This document shows, one piece after another, positions 44,443-53,252 of a stretch of 64,000 nucleotides of DNA. Each line of letters starts with the position of its first letter. The stretch's first letter is position 1. The notes beneath the pieces were generated by a model. The model was given only the letters and a program-made list of their open reading frames with translations. It was not told where the DNA came from and ran no database searches. The DNA is from Mycobacterium sp. 141 (GTDB lineage Bacteria > Actinomycetota > Actinomycetes > Mycobacteriales > Mycobacteriaceae): assembly GCF_000382405.1 (NCBI RefSeq), contig NZ_KB908274.1, positions 1 to 64,000 on the forward strand, given 5' to 3'. The position numbers and the translations under genes are program-made.

Positions 44443-45252
44443 TCAGTCGCCGGACCAGGCCCCGCCCCTGCGACGCACTGTATCGGCGCACCCGCCGCGG
44501 ATCGTGCCGACTTGCGCAGGTGAGTGGGTCGCGCTGCCGATGTCGGCCAGCAGACACGCCAGCGCCCACCGTAGCGGGATCAGACCGAATTTCTCGGTGG
44601 CCAACAGCGCAGCGTCGGCCACGGCGCGGGCCCGGTCCAACTGCCCGGCGCTGCACAGGGCGGCGGCCAGGACGACATCGGACTTCACCGCGTGGCGCGT
44701 CGACGGGTAGCCGGCGGCAACCTCGATTCCCCGTTCGGCATGCGCGACCGCCCGGGTGCCGTCGCCGCACATCATGGCCAGCTCGGCGCTGACCCATGCC
44801 AGCCGCACCGCCGGGCGCCCGCTGCAGTCACCCACAACCGAGCGGGCCCGGTCCAGCAACCGAGCCGACGCCGGGAACCGGCCCACGCCGAGCGCATCTG
44901 CGGCCAAACCGATCAATGCGTCGGCGGGTGCCTCGGGATCGGCGGCGCCATCTCCTCCGCTGTGGGCCCACGCTTGTCCGTCTGCGTCACGGGCCCGGTC
45001 GTGGCCGCCGAGCTGACGCAAGAACGACGCCCGGGTGCTGTGGCTGAGCGACAGCAACGGTCCGGATCCGACGCTGCGGTCGATGACGGACAGTTCGGCC
45101 AGTGCACTGCCGTAGCGGCCCTGGCCTCCGGCGGCCACGGCGCGCAGCCATCGGTCGCGCGCGGTCGTGGCGCTCGGCAGCGGCCAGCGTCCCGGATCGT
45201 TTCCGAACGCGGCGTTCGCCAGCACGGTTGCTGCGTCGTCGGTGCTGCTCAT
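44443..45252 (-). CDS. helical-repeat (TPR-like) protein of the sigD locus (Rv3415c-like)
   Basis: A 269-residue alanine-rich soluble protein made of paired helices (ALAELSVIDRSVGSGPLLSL, SARLLDRARSVVGDCSG, LDRARAVADAALLATEKFGL), as in TPR or related scaffolds. No enzyme motif and no signal peptide. It occupies the Rv3415c slot between sigD and whiB3. It could be a partner in sigD or whiB3 signalling, but only position supports that. Confidence 0.82.
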   Translation of the reverse strand: MSSTDDAATVLANAAFGNDPGRWPLPSATTARDRWLRAVAAGGQGRYGSALAELSVIDRSVGSGPLLSLSHSTRASFLRQLGGHDRARDADGQAWAHSGGDGAADPEAPADALIGLAADALGVGRFPASARLLDRARSVVGDCSGRPAVRLAWVSAELAMMCGDGTRAVAHAERGIEVAAGYPSTRHAVKSDVVLAAALCSAGQLDRARAVADAALLATEKFGLIPLRWALACLLADIGSATHSPAQVGTIRGGCADTVRRRGGAWSGD

Positions 45253-45683
45253 CGGTTTCCGACGCTATCAATGTCCCGCAAATACGGGGTCCGCGGGAAC
45301 TGATACCGCCAGGCACAGCTCAAAAGATATTGTGGAATCCGCGGCGGTTAACAATGGATGCACGCAATGTTAATCAATGTCAACCGGCGTCCCGACGTTA
45401 TGAATGCCGTGTGCCGTCGTCACCGTTCCGAACTGCACAAACGTCATCACGCCGAGCACGCAGTAACACAGTTTTCGCAGCGCGCACATCTCAACGATGA
45501 ACGTGATGTAAATTCTCGACCTGCGGATATGTCACGAAGCACACGCTCAGACTATTGACGCGAATTAATGAGCGCCCCTAGTTTATGTGCACGAGTAGTC
45601 ATCAGCGACATGTGCTCAGTTCGGTTCCACCAACTCACGCACGCTCACATAATCGGAATGGGCGTGCAGAGAGGGGTTTTCCC
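45253..45683 (+). promoter_or_regulatory. 431-bp whiB3 upstream region with a sigma-A-like promoter
   Basis: This gene-free stretch is relatively AT-rich for the window. TTGACG (45555-45560) and TAGTTT (45579-45584), 18 bp apart, form a plausible promoter, giving a leader of about 90 nt before the whiB3 start. The rest probably binds regulators. Repeated CATCA/ACGTCAT-like and CGATGAACG-like words occur but no clear riboswitch fold was found. Confidence 0.5.
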
Positions 45684-45974
45684 ATGCCACAGCCGCAGCA
45701 GCTACCCGGACCCAATGCGGATATCTGGGACTGGCAGATGCAGGGACTTTGCCGGGGCGTCGACTCGTCGGTGTTCTTCCACCCCGACGGGGAACGCGGC
45801 CGGGCCCGCGCCCAGCGCGAACTGCGCGCCAAGGAGATGTGCCGCAGCTGCCCTGTGATCACCCAATGCCGGTCACATGCCCTCGCCGTCGCCGAGCCCT
45901 ACGGCATCTGGGGTGGACTCAGCGAGTCCGAACGCGAGCTCCTCCTGAAGCGGGGCATTCGCCGCACAGCCTGA
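45684..45974 (+). CDS. whiB3: WhiB3, iron-sulfur redox-sensing regulator
   Basis: A 96-residue Wbl protein. The four cluster ligands are C23, C53, C56 and C62 (LCRGVD; MCRSCPVITQC), followed by the GIWGGLSESER turn and a basic C-terminal KRGIRRTA that binds DNA. WhiB3 senses O2, NO and redox state and controls lipid metabolism with the primary sigma factor. ATG 45684 follows GAGAGGGG. Confidence 0.96.
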   Translation: MPQPQQLPGPNADIWDWQMQGLCRGVDSSVFFHPDGERGRARAQRELRAKEMCRSCPVITQCRSHALAVAEPYGIWGGLSESERELLLKRGIRRTA

Positions 45975-45991
45975 CATCAGCAAACCCGTCG

Positions 45992-46035
45992 AACCGACGG
46001 TGGTCTTGAGTGATACCGACGGTGGTCTTGAATGA
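45992..46035 (+). repeat. 22-bp tandem duplication downstream of whiB3
   Basis: ACCGACGGTGGTCTTGAGTG (45992 onward) is repeated at 46014 with a single A-for-G change. It lies in the gap between whiB3 and the OsmC gene and does not encode anything. Confidence 0.6.
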
Positions 46036-46139
46036 TTCGGCATCGTCGACGGTGGGCGGGCCGGCCCAGCGTGCCCCACAATGGGGCACGATCCGATGTA
46101 GCGGTGTGCAATCCGCCCCGCTCGCCGAGGGAGGGTTGC

Positions 46140-46565
46140 ATGACGACCGATGTGACCGTGACAGAAACCGGCTCGAGAACCTATACGCAGGAGATCATCG
46201 CCGGAAACCACCGACTCACCGCCGACGAACCGCGACCGGTCGGCGACGATGCCGGCCCGAATCCCTACGCCCTGCTGCTGGCCGGCCTCGGCGCCTGCAC
46301 CTCGATGACCGTGCGGATGTATGCCAACCGCAAGGGCTGGCCGCTGGAGCGGGTACGGGTGACACTGCGGCATGCCCGCATCCATGCCAAAGACTGTGTC
46401 GACTGCGAGACGCACGTTGGAATGCTCGATCAGATCGACCTCGTCATCGAGTTGACCGGCGACCTCGATGACGACCAGCGGACACGGCTCATGACCATCG
46501 CCGAACGCTGCCCGGTACACCAGACGCTGACCTCTGAGGTACACATCACCACGACCGCAGTGTGA
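46140..46565 (+). CDS. OsmC/Ohr-family peroxide-reductase-like protein
   Basis: A 141-residue OsmC-fold protein. The two redox cysteines are in LAGLGACTSMTVRMYANRKG and AERCPVHQTLTSEV, as in OsmC/YhfA enzymes that reduce organic hydroperoxides. Two extra cysteines (KDCVDCETH) lie between. ATG 46140 follows GGGAGGGTTGC, a good ribosome site. Adjacent to whiB3, which fits an oxidative-stress setting. Confidence 0.9.
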   Translation: MTTDVTVTETGSRTYTQEIIAGNHRLTADEPRPVGDDAGPNPYALLLAGLGACTSMTVRMYANRKGWPLERVRVTLRHARIHAKDCVDCETHVGMLDQIDLVIELTGDLDDDQRTRLMTIAERCPVHQTLTSEVHITTTAV

Positions 46566-46572
46566 TCACGGG

Positions 46573-46742
46573 TCAGCCCGTGACCTTGAGGTCGTGGCCC
46601 GCGCAGAACGCCTTGCCTGAGGCCGCAAGCACCACGACGGGCACCGCCTCATCGGTTGCCAGTACATCAGGCCTCACCCAACGCCGTGAGCATCGCCTCA
46701 GACAGCGCATTGAACGCGGGGGCGCGGTTCAGTGTCAGTGTC
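46573..46742 (-). pseudogene. frameshifted fragment of an enoyl-CoA hydratase/isomerase gene
   Basis: Reverse-strand reading gives LTLNRAPAFNALSEAMLTAL and then, after a frame change near 46668, VLATDEAVPVVVLAASGKAF CAGHDLK, the classic first half of a crotonase (AGHDLK oxyanion-hole block). Both ends are missing. The piece is non-functional and occupies the gap between the OsmC and hemophore-like genes. Confidence 0.65.
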
Positions 46743-47103
46743 AGGGAGTCGCGGGAAGTCCGCAGCGGTTGCGGAAGTCGACCGAGGGTTGTCTGATCCG
46801 CTGAAGATCGTCACGGACTGTGGGATTGGCTTCCAGATAACCCTGAACCTTGTTCCCGATTTGATCTTTGGGTTGCCCCTTGAGACCGGTGAAGAAATCG
46901 TTGACGGCGGGGTGCTCGGTCAAATAGTTGGAGGTGTCAAAGGTGACACCGGACATGACGCGCGCCAGTTCCGCCGCCGTGCACGGCGGCGGTACCGGAG
47001 GGTCGGCGACGGCGGACGCGGCGCCGAACAGCGCCAGGCCGGCCAGGACACCGGTACCGATCGCAGTGCCGATGGCGCGGTTTGTCAGACGGATTGGCAA
47101 CAT
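46741..47103 (-). CDS. secreted hemophore-like heme-binding protein (MHB domain)
   Basis: A 120-residue exported protein: signal peptide (TGVLAGLALFGAASAVADPP) and a four-helix domain with two cysteines (PPCTAAELARVMSGVTFDTS, NYLTEHPAVNDFFTGLKG and FRNRCGLP). This matches the mycobacterial haemophore family of small haem-binding secreted proteins (Rv0203-like group). Iron scavenging is likely. It precedes a second small secreted-protein gene. Confidence 0.85.
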   Translation of the reverse strand: MLPIRLTNRAIGTAIGTGVLAGLALFGAASAVADPPVPPPCTAAELARVMSGVTFDTSNYLTEHPAVNDFFTGLKGQPKDQIGNKVQGYLEANPTVRDDLQRIRQPSVDFRNRCGLPATP

Positions 47104-47148
47104 ATTGGCTCCTTCAAGCAGCTGGTCGACACTTCACGAGGCGAATCC

Positions 47149-47460
47149 TCAACGTGGGCCGATACCACCACCCCCGCCGGGGCGACCTGGACCGCCTGGA
47201 CCACCCGGCCGCCCTGGGTTCCAAACGATGCCGAGATCCCAGTCGTTGCCGCAGTACCAGTCGTTTTCACAGGGATAGGGAACGACCGGCGTGGCAGCTA
47301 CAGGTCCGCCATCCACACCGCGCACATCTCCCTGCGCGCATACGGTGGCGTAGCCCGAACTCGTGCAGTCGGCCTTCGCTGGCGGCGCCATGGTGACCAC
47401 CCCGATCGGCAACATCGCCATCGCCAATCCCAAGACCAGGTAGCGCTGTGTTATCCGCAC
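47149..47460 (-). CDS. small secreted Gly/Pro-rich protein
   Basis: A 103-residue exported protein: signal peptide VRITQRYLVLGLAMAMLPIG ending in AKA, two or more Cys pairs (ADCTSSGYATVCAQG; YPCENDWYCGNDWDLG) and a Gly/Pro-rich tail (GRPGGPGGPGRPGGGGGIG). GTG 47460 is preferred to longer frames because of the signal peptide and AGGGGATG upstream. It lies 45 bp upstream of the hemophore-like gene on the same strand. Function unknown. Confidence 0.72.
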   Translation of the reverse strand: MRITQRYLVLGLAMAMLPIGVVTMAPPAKADCTSSGYATVCAQGDVRGVDGGPVAATPVVPYPCENDWYCGNDWDLGIVWNPGRPGGPGGPGRPGGGGGIGPR

Positions 47461-47639
47461 GGCCGCATCCCCTTTTTTTTGCAGTAGGAGGGCTCGATGA
47501 CCCGAATGCACCGAGGTTATACGGCATTTTCGGCACAGAGACACAAATCGACGCAATCGTAAACTCGGACGGCAATTATGTTCCCCAACGCAATAAATTC
47601 GGCGTAGCAACCCCATACCAAATGAGCCGCGGCGCGGTA

Positions 47640-47792
47640 GGCGGCGATCGCGGCGTCGGGCCAGCCGGTGGTTCTCGGATCGGCACTTGCTCGCGGTTCG
47701 ATCCGAAAACCTCTCCGGCGACCACCACTCGACGGCACCGAGCAGAGACATCTGACGCGAGACCCGCCCGTCCCTGCCGGTGCTACCGCCAT
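47640..47792 (-). pseudogene. decayed copy of the 5' end of the FAD oxidoreductase gene at 49656-51110
   Basis: Reverse-strand reading in shifting frames gives RVSRQMSLLGAV, AGEVFGSNRE and ASADPRTTGWPDAAIAA, which line up in order with RIPRQTFLRGAV, AGAVFGSNRAG and AEPSTSGWEGLSAAI of the intact oxidoreductase. The shared order shows an ancient duplicate that has lost its frame. The rest of 47461-48042 shows only promoter-like AT-rich sequence (TTGACA near 47935) for the next gene. Confidence 0.5.
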
Positions 47793-48042
47793 GTCCGGGT
47801 CGTGAGGTACCGAGCAATGAAAACCGGCCGGTCACACGGCATGTCGCGCCATCTACCCAAGATGGTGAGGTCTTGAGCCCCCAGTTCTGACGGAGACGTG
47901 AATTTTGAGCCGAGACCGACCGGGCTAATGCCTGTTGACAAGATTCAAACGCTGACTGCATATTGGGTTTTGCTGTTGGTTAAGTCACGCTCGATCCTCG
48001 CTATCAGCAGCTAACACAAAAGCTCGGCGCGGGGAGACGGTC

Positions 48043-49632
48043 ATGATCACCACCGGTAGCCAGCGGCTCGCCGCTGCGTCCTTGATGACGGCCGCACTCC
48101 TGATGAGCACCGTGAATGGTGCGGTTGCCTCCGCAGATCCCGAGTCCGATTCCACCTCAGGTGCGAGTCAGGAGAACTCCAGCAGTTCGGCCGGTGACGC
48201 CGCCGCCAGCGACCGCAACGTCGCGAGCACGGCTGTTACAGGCCCAAGCACCGACAGACCCCGCTCCACACTCTCCGCGCAGACGAACACCTCCACCCAA
48301 GCGACGGACAACACAAACACCACACCGCCAACCACCAAAGCATCGGCGAATCCACTCAACGCAGACCGCACCGTCACCACCACGACGACTTCCGGAACCG
48401 GCCCCAACAAACCCCGCTCCACACTCTCCGCGCAGACGAACACCTCCACTCAAACGACGGACAACACAAACACCACACCGCCAACCACCAAAGCATCGGC
48501 GAATCCACTCAACGCAGACCGCACCGTCACCACCACGACGACTTCCGGAACCGACCCCAACAAACCCCGCTCCACACTCTCCGCGGCGGCGGACACATTC
48601 ACGTCATCAGCCTCACCAGGCCCGTCAGACAACTCCGGCCAAGCTGCAGCCGAACCGATAACCGCCATCGAAGGGTTGGAAGCCCTGCTCGCCGTGGCCG
48701 ACCGGCAGGTCCCGGCTATTCCACTGTCCATTCCGGCTATTCCATTTTTTCCCATTCCAGCCGTCCCGGCCAACAAGATCACGTCGAGTGCCGCCTCCGG
48801 GAAAGATTCGGCCGCCGTCGTGGCACCGAACGATTCCGAGACCGCCAAATCCGCGCAGCCGTCGACTTCCGTGCAGCCGTCGACCTCCGCAACGACGGCC
48901 ACCGTGACGTCTGACGTCGACATTGCCACCACGGCGATCGCTGAGATGGCTGCATCGACCTCGATAGCCGAGATAGTCGCGACGGCTGCGACAGCGACGG
49001 TGCAGTACGCCATCACCTGCCTCATGCAGACATTGGCCACAGCCTCCAATCTCGTCCACGCCATCATGCAGCTGCCGGCAACTATCCGCGAGATACTCAG
49101 CGTCCTGTGGATCGCCCCCAATGTCGAGAGTCACCACGGGCTCTTGTCCACCTCAGACGACGGGCCCTTGTACCTGGCCGCGCTGGCGAACGTACAGGCT
49201 GGTTCGCTAGGCGCTGTCAGCAGCTCCCTGGTGGTCGGTCACAGCGGCACAGAGGTGGACGGCGGGATTGTGCTGTTGGCCTCGTTGCAGCCGCAGTCGG
49301 CCGCACCGGCGCCCGCCAAGGCGACGCCTCCGGATCACTCGGCACTGAGTCTGATCAAGAAGGCGATCACTGCCGTTGCGGTGTCGGTGTCGATATGGGC
49401 GCTGGTGTATGCGGCATTGCCAGGTCTGGGCGGCTTCCTGTCCTTTGGGGCAATCGGCGTGCGGATCGGCTATCGCCAGTCCAGCGCCGGAATCGCCTTG
49501 CGCAGCCCGGAATTGGCGCGTTTCGCGCGACCCGGGCCTATCGGCGTCGTACGTACTGGATCATTGGTTTCCGTTCATGTCCGCACCGCGGCTGTCGACC
49601 ACGCGGTCCGGTACCTCCAACGCATCGCCTAG
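48043..49632 (+). CDS. exported repeat-rich protein of unknown function
   Basis: A 529-residue protein with a signal peptide (MTAALLMSTVNGAVASADPE), a Thr/Asn/Ser-rich stretch (about 30-190) holding two near-identical 51-residue repeats, a Pro/Ile segment (RQVPAIPLSIPAIPFFPIPA), an amphipathic alanine-rich helix region (about 285-350), and a hydrophobic segment near 445-465 (ITAVAVSVSIWALVYAALPG). I recognise no enzyme motif. GGGGAG precedes the ATG. It could be a cell-wall or membrane-anchored surface protein. Confidence 0.75.
   Translation: MITTGSQRLAAASLMTAALLMSTVNGAVASADPESDSTSGASQENSSSSAGDAAASDRNVASTAVTGPSTDRPRSTLSAQTNTSTQATDNTNTTPPTTKASANPLNADRTVTTTTTSGTGPNKPRSTLSAQTNTSTQTTDNTNTTPPTTKASANPLNADRTVTTTTTSGTDPNKPRSTLSAAADTFTSSASPGPSDNSGQAAAEPITAIEGLEALLAVADRQVPAIPLSIPAIPFFPIPAVPANKITSSAASGKDSAAVVAPNDSETAKSAQPSTSVQPSTSATTATVTSDVDIATTAIAEMAASTSIAEIVATAATATVQYAITCLMQTLATASNLVHAIMQLPATIREILSVLWIAPNVESHHGLLSTSDDGPLYLAALANVQAGSLGAVSSSLVVGHSGTEVDGGIVLLASLQPQSAAPAPAKATPPDHSALSLIKKAITAVAVSVSIWALVYAALPGLGGFLSFGAIGVRIGYRQSSAGIALRSPELARFARPGPIGVVRTGSLVSVHVRTAAVDHAVRYLQRIA
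48261..48585 (+). repeat. 153-bp in-frame tandem repeat inside the exported-protein gene
   Basis: Two full units (48261-48413 and 48414-48566) and 19 bp of a third, each starting CCGCTCCACACTCTCCGCG, are almost identical at the DNA level (about four differences). They encode RSTLSAQTNTSTQ.TDNTNT and following residues. Near identity implies recent duplication or gene conversion. Confidence 0.9.
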
Positions 49633-49655
49633 CGGACCGACCGCATGACGTCGCA

Positions 49656-51110
49656 TCAGAAGTTCAGGCCCGAGAACATCACCCGCCCCGGGTCGTATTT
49701 CTGCCGGACAGCGGCCAGCCGGGAGAGGTTGGCGCCGAAATACCGTGACGCAGGCTGGTTCGCCTCGAGATAGTTCACGTAGCCGCCGACCGAATACGGT
49801 GCCACCGCTTGGTGAGCCGTACCGAGCCAGCCGGCCGCTGCCGCCGGCGAGCCTGAGGTCTCCACATACCACTGGACCAGAGCCGACTGCCTTCGCCACG
49901 GGAAAGCGGTGTCTCCCGGCCCTATGGTGGCCAGAGCACCGTCGAGCGCATGCATGATCACCAACGGGCGCCCGGCCCCATCGGGAAAAGCCTTGAACGC
50001 CGCGGCGATTCCCTGGGCCGCAGCCGGGGTGATCGAGGGAAAAACGTCGGATCCGCCGACGTAGCCCAGCGGCGACGGGTTGAGGTTGTTGACGGCCAGG
50101 TATTGCACCAGGTCCAGGTAATTGAACCTGTGTTTCTCCACCCCGATGGGTTGCAGCCCGACCGCTTTGGTGACGGCGGCCGCCGCGGCGTCACCGGCGC
50201 CGGCCGGACAGGTGGCCAGGATGCGACAGTGCGCTCCACCCGGGTCGGTGATGGTGTCGGCCAGGGCCCAGCTGCTGCGGTCGGCGGTACGTAGCCAGTT
50301 CTGCCACCCGACCAGAACCTGTGCGAAAGACTCCAGCGGGAAATGGAGACTCACGGCATCCACCTCGCTGGTGGGAAACGTGGTGAAGGTCAGCGCTGTC
50401 GTCACCCCGAAATTGCCACCGCCCCCGCCCTTTAGCGCCCAGAACAAATCGGGGTGCTCGTTGGCCGATGCGGTGACAGCCGCGCCGCCGGGCAGCACCA
50501 CCGTCGCCGAAACCAATTGATCACACATCAGGCCCGCGTGCCGCGATTGCGCACCCAACCCGCCACCCAAAGCGTGCCCGGCCACGCCGACCGTCGGGCA
50601 GGTCCCCGTCGGGATCCCCCTGCCAGCTGAGGCCAGGGCCTGGTGGATCGTGTACAGACCGGTCGCCGGCGTCACCGTGACATACCCGGTGGCGGCGTCG
50701 TAGTTGACACCACCTGGCAGCTGACGCAGGTCCAGGATCATGGCGCCGGTCGCGGTCGACGCGCCCACATACGAATGCCCGCCGCCCCGTGGAGCAACCT
50801 TGAGGTTGTGGGCAGCAGCGAAGGCCATCGCCTTTTGCACCTCTACCGCCGAGGTCGGGATGACGACCGCCGCCGGTACGAAATCGTTGAAGTTGGTGTT
50901 GAAAACCGCTTTGGCCGAGTCGAATTGCGCGTTATTCGGCAAAATCACCGGATCGTTGATGGCTGCAGAGAGGCCCTCCCAGCCGGAGGTGCTGGGCTCG
51001 GCACCTGCCCGGTTCGACCCGAACACCGCTCCGGCAGCCAATGCCCCCACGGCGCCCCGCAGGAATGTTTGACGCGGGATCCGACGCGGCGACTCCCGCG
51101 GTACCGTCAT
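49656..51110 (-). CDS. exported BBE-like FAD-linked oxidoreductase
   Basis: A 484-residue berberine-bridge-enzyme-type oxidase. The FAD domain has APRGGGHSYVGASTATG with H112 and GTCPTVGVAGHALGGGLG with C171, the pair that can attach flavin at two sites. The C terminus has YVNYLEANQPASRYFGANLS and YDPGRVMFSGLNF, typical of the family. N terminus SPRRIPRQTFLRGAVG followed by a hydrophobic stretch suggests a Tat signal. ATG 51110. A decayed 5' copy lies near 47.7 kb. Confidence 0.9.
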   Translation of the reverse strand: MTVPRESPRRIPRQTFLRGAVGALAAGAVFGSNRAGAEPSTSGWEGLSAAINDPVILPNNAQFDSAKAVFNTNFNDFVPAAVVIPTSAVEVQKAMAFAAAHNLKVAPRGGGHSYVGASTATGAMILDLRQLPGGVNYDAATGYVTVTPATGLYTIHQALASAGRGIPTGTCPTVGVAGHALGGGLGAQSRHAGLMCDQLVSATVVLPGGAAVTASANEHPDLFWALKGGGGGNFGVTTALTFTTFPTSEVDAVSLHFPLESFAQVLVGWQNWLRTADRSSWALADTITDPGGAHCRILATCPAGAGDAAAAAVTKAVGLQPIGVEKHRFNYLDLVQYLAVNNLNPSPLGYVGGSDVFPSITPAAAQGIAAAFKAFPDGAGRPLVIMHALDGALATIGPGDTAFPWRRQSALVQWYVETSGSPAAAAGWLGTAHQAVAPYSVGGYVNYLEANQPASRYFGANLSRLAAVRQKYDPGRVMFSGLNF

Positions 51111-51534
51111 GTCCGAATTGTGGCCCAGTGGATACGGAAAGCCGTACACAGCAGGATGTGTCGCGGTATCAGTCCGATAACCGATTCGTCTACAAAGCGT
51201 GAAGTTTGTGACCACCTTTGAGCGGGGAAAGGATGCCGGGGTTCGCCGAGACATTGCTTCGGTCGTTGATATCTACAAAGTTGCAGCCGATCAGATTCGG
51301 CAGACCATCCGCAACTACGAAAGTGGCACCACCATCGGTGGCGACGCCAGCACTGGCACACTGACGGCAGTGCCACCACTCGCGCATGTGGCGCCGGGTG
51401 ACCAGAGCCGCGGTGGCTGAAAGTCATTGCACGCGCCAGCACAACTGCGCCAATTACGTTGGGCGACAATGTCCCGCCCCATGACGGCAAGCCGGTCGAC
51501 TGGAAGCTGATTCGGCTAGCACGACTGACACAAA
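51111..51534. other. intergenic stretch between oxidoreductase and groEL1
   Basis: About 420 bp with no supported gene. A 73-codon plus-strand frame (51199-51420, MKFVTTFERGKDAGVRRDIA) and an antisense 65-codon frame overlap it; neither has recognisable motifs. A 6-bp hairpin TGGCAC-N10-GTGCCA lies at 51354-51375. Confidence 0.4.
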
Positions 51535-51572
51535 CGAAGCGCTCCCGGCCCAACAGGACCGGGAGCGCTTCG
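51535..51572 (-). terminator. intrinsic terminator after groEL1
   Basis: Perfect 14-bp arms CGAAGCGCTCCCGG and CCGGGAGCGCTTCG enclose a 10-base loop, 11 bp beyond the groEL1 stop. A U-tract is absent, as is common in mycobacteria. Confidence 0.85.
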
Positions 51573-51582
51573 TACGCGCTAC

Positions 51583-53196
51583 CTAGTGGGCGTGCCCGTG
51601 ATGGCCGTGGTCGGCCTCTTCGGCAGGCTTGTCCACAATGGCGGTCTCGGTGGTCAGAATCATCCGGGCCACCGATGCGGCGTTGAGGATTGCCGAACGG
51701 GTCACCTTGACCGGGTCGACGATGCCGTCGGCGACCAGGTCGCCGTAGGTCAGCGTCGCGGCGTTGAAGCCCTGCCCGTTGCCAAGCTCGCTGACCTTGT
51801 TCACCACGACGGAGCCGTCCAGCCCGGCGTTGGTTGCGATCCAGTACAGCGGGGCCGACAGCGCCGAGGAGAACACCTCGACACCCAGCGCCTCGTCACC
51901 CTTGACCTCACCGCGCAGCTTGTCCAGCGCCGCGCGGGCTTGGACCAGTGCGGCGCCGCCGCCGGTGACGATGCCCTCCTCGACGGCCGCTTTGGCCGCC
52001 GCGACGGCGTCCTCGACCGCTTCCTTGCGCTTCTTGAGGTCGGTCTCGGTGGCTGCGCCGACCTTGATCACCGCGACACCGCCGGCCAGCTTGGCCAGCC
52101 GCTCCTCCAGCTTCTCGCGATCCCAGTCGGACTCGGTGGTCTCGATCTCGGACTTGAGCTGCTTGACGCGGTCGGCCACGGCCTCCTTGGAACCGCCGCC
52201 GTCGACGATCACGGTGCTGTCCTTGCTGACCACGACGCGCCGTGCCGAACCCAGCACGTCGAGACCGGCCTCGCGCAGCACCAGACCCACGTCGGGGTTG
52301 ATCACCTGGGCGCCGGTCACAATGGCGAGGTCTTCCAGGAACGCCTTGCGGCGGTCACCGAAGAACGGCGCCTTGACCGCAACGGCCTTGAGCGTCTTGC
52401 GGATGGCGTTGACGACCAGGGTCGACAGCGCCTCACCCTCGACGTCCTCGGCGACGATCAGCAACGGCTTACCTGCCTCGGCGACCTTCTCCAGCAGCGG
52501 CAGCAGGTCGGGCAGTGAGCTGATCTTGTCTCGGTGCAGCAGCACCACCGCGTCCTCGAGCACTGCTTCCTGCAGGTCGAAGTCGGTGACGAAATAGGCC
52601 GAGATGAAGCCCTTGTCGAAGCCGACGCCCTCGGTGATCTCCAGCTCGGTGTTGAGCGTCGAGGACTCCTCGACGGTCACGACGCCGTCGTGGCCGACCT
52701 TGGTCATGGCCTCGCCGACCAGCTCGCCGATCTGCTCGTCCCGCGAGGACACCGTGGCGACCTGAGCGATGGCGGTCTTGTCGGAGACCGGCTTGGCAGC
52801 GGCCAGCAGGGCCTCGGACGCCGCGTCGGCGGCCTTGCCGATGCCGAGACCCAGCGCGATCGGGTTGGCACCGGCGGCGACGTAACGCAGCCCGGACTTG
52901 ATCAGTGCCTGCGCCAGCACCGTTGCGGTGGTCGTGCCGTCGCCGGCGACGTCGTTGGTCTTGGTGGCCACCGACTTGACCAGTTGGGCTCCCAGGTTCT
53001 CGAACGGATCCTCGAGATCGATCTCCCTGGCGACGGTGACACCGTCATTGGTGACCTGCGGGCCACCGAACGCCTTGGCGAGCACCACGTAGCGGCCGCG
53101 CGGGCCCAGGGTCACCTTGACGGCGTCGGCGAGCTTGTCGACACCGGCCTCCATGGCACGGCGCGCAGTTTCGTTGAACTCAATCTGCTTGCTCAT
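51583..53196 (-). CDS. groEL1: 60-kDa chaperonin GroEL1
   Basis: A 537-residue chaperonin; motifs VTLGPRGRYVVL, NDGVTVAREI, GDGTTTATVLAQAL and GGGAALVQA are intact. The C terminus is His-rich (DHGHHGHAH) instead of the Gly-Gly-Met tail, the hallmark of mycobacterial GroEL1, which assists mycolate synthesis in biofilms; the canonical GroEL2 is usually encoded elsewhere. Second gene of the groES-groEL1 operon under CIRCE control. A stem-loop in the 114-bp intergene may adjust the GroES:GroEL1 ratio. Confidence 0.97.
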   Translation of the reverse strand: MSKQIEFNETARRAMEAGVDKLADAVKVTLGPRGRYVVLAKAFGGPQVTNDGVTVAREIDLEDPFENLGAQLVKSVATKTNDVAGDGTTTATVLAQALIKSGLRYVAAGANPIALGLGIGKAADAASEALLAAAKPVSDKTAIAQVATVSSRDEQIGELVGEAMTKVGHDGVVTVEESSTLNTELEITEGVGFDKGFISAYFVTDFDLQEAVLEDAVVLLHRDKISSLPDLLPLLEKVAEAGKPLLIVAEDVEGEALSTLVVNAIRKTLKAVAVKAPFFGDRRKAFLEDLAIVTGAQVINPDVGLVLREAGLDVLGSARRVVVSKDSTVIVDGGGSKEAVADRVKQLKSEIETTESDWDREKLEERLAKLAGGVAVIKVGAATETDLKKRKEAVEDAVAAAKAAVEEGIVTGGGAALVQARAALDKLRGEVKGDEALGVEVFSSALSAPLYWIATNAGLDGSVVVNKVSELGNGQGFNAATLTYGDLVADGIVDPVKVTRSAILNAASVARMILTTETAIVDKPAEEADHGHHGHAH

Positions 53197-53252
53197 AGAT
53201 GTCTTTCCTTAATTTCCCCGTCGCTGCGCTCGCCCAAAGGCAATAACGCATA

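Noticed and set aside
47149..47961. Longer frame extending the small Gly-rich secreted protein
   Set aside because: The upstream part has no signal peptide logic and overlaps the decayed oxidoreductase copy; GTG 47460 starts a clean signal peptide.
48261..48585. 153-bp repeats considered as CRISPR or a mobile element
   Set aside because: Long contiguous in-frame units without spacers or terminal inverted repeats; they are protein repeats.
51199..51420. 73-codon frame between the oxidoreductase and groEL1
   Set aside because: No ribosome site or motif, and an opposite frame is equally open; coding support too weak.
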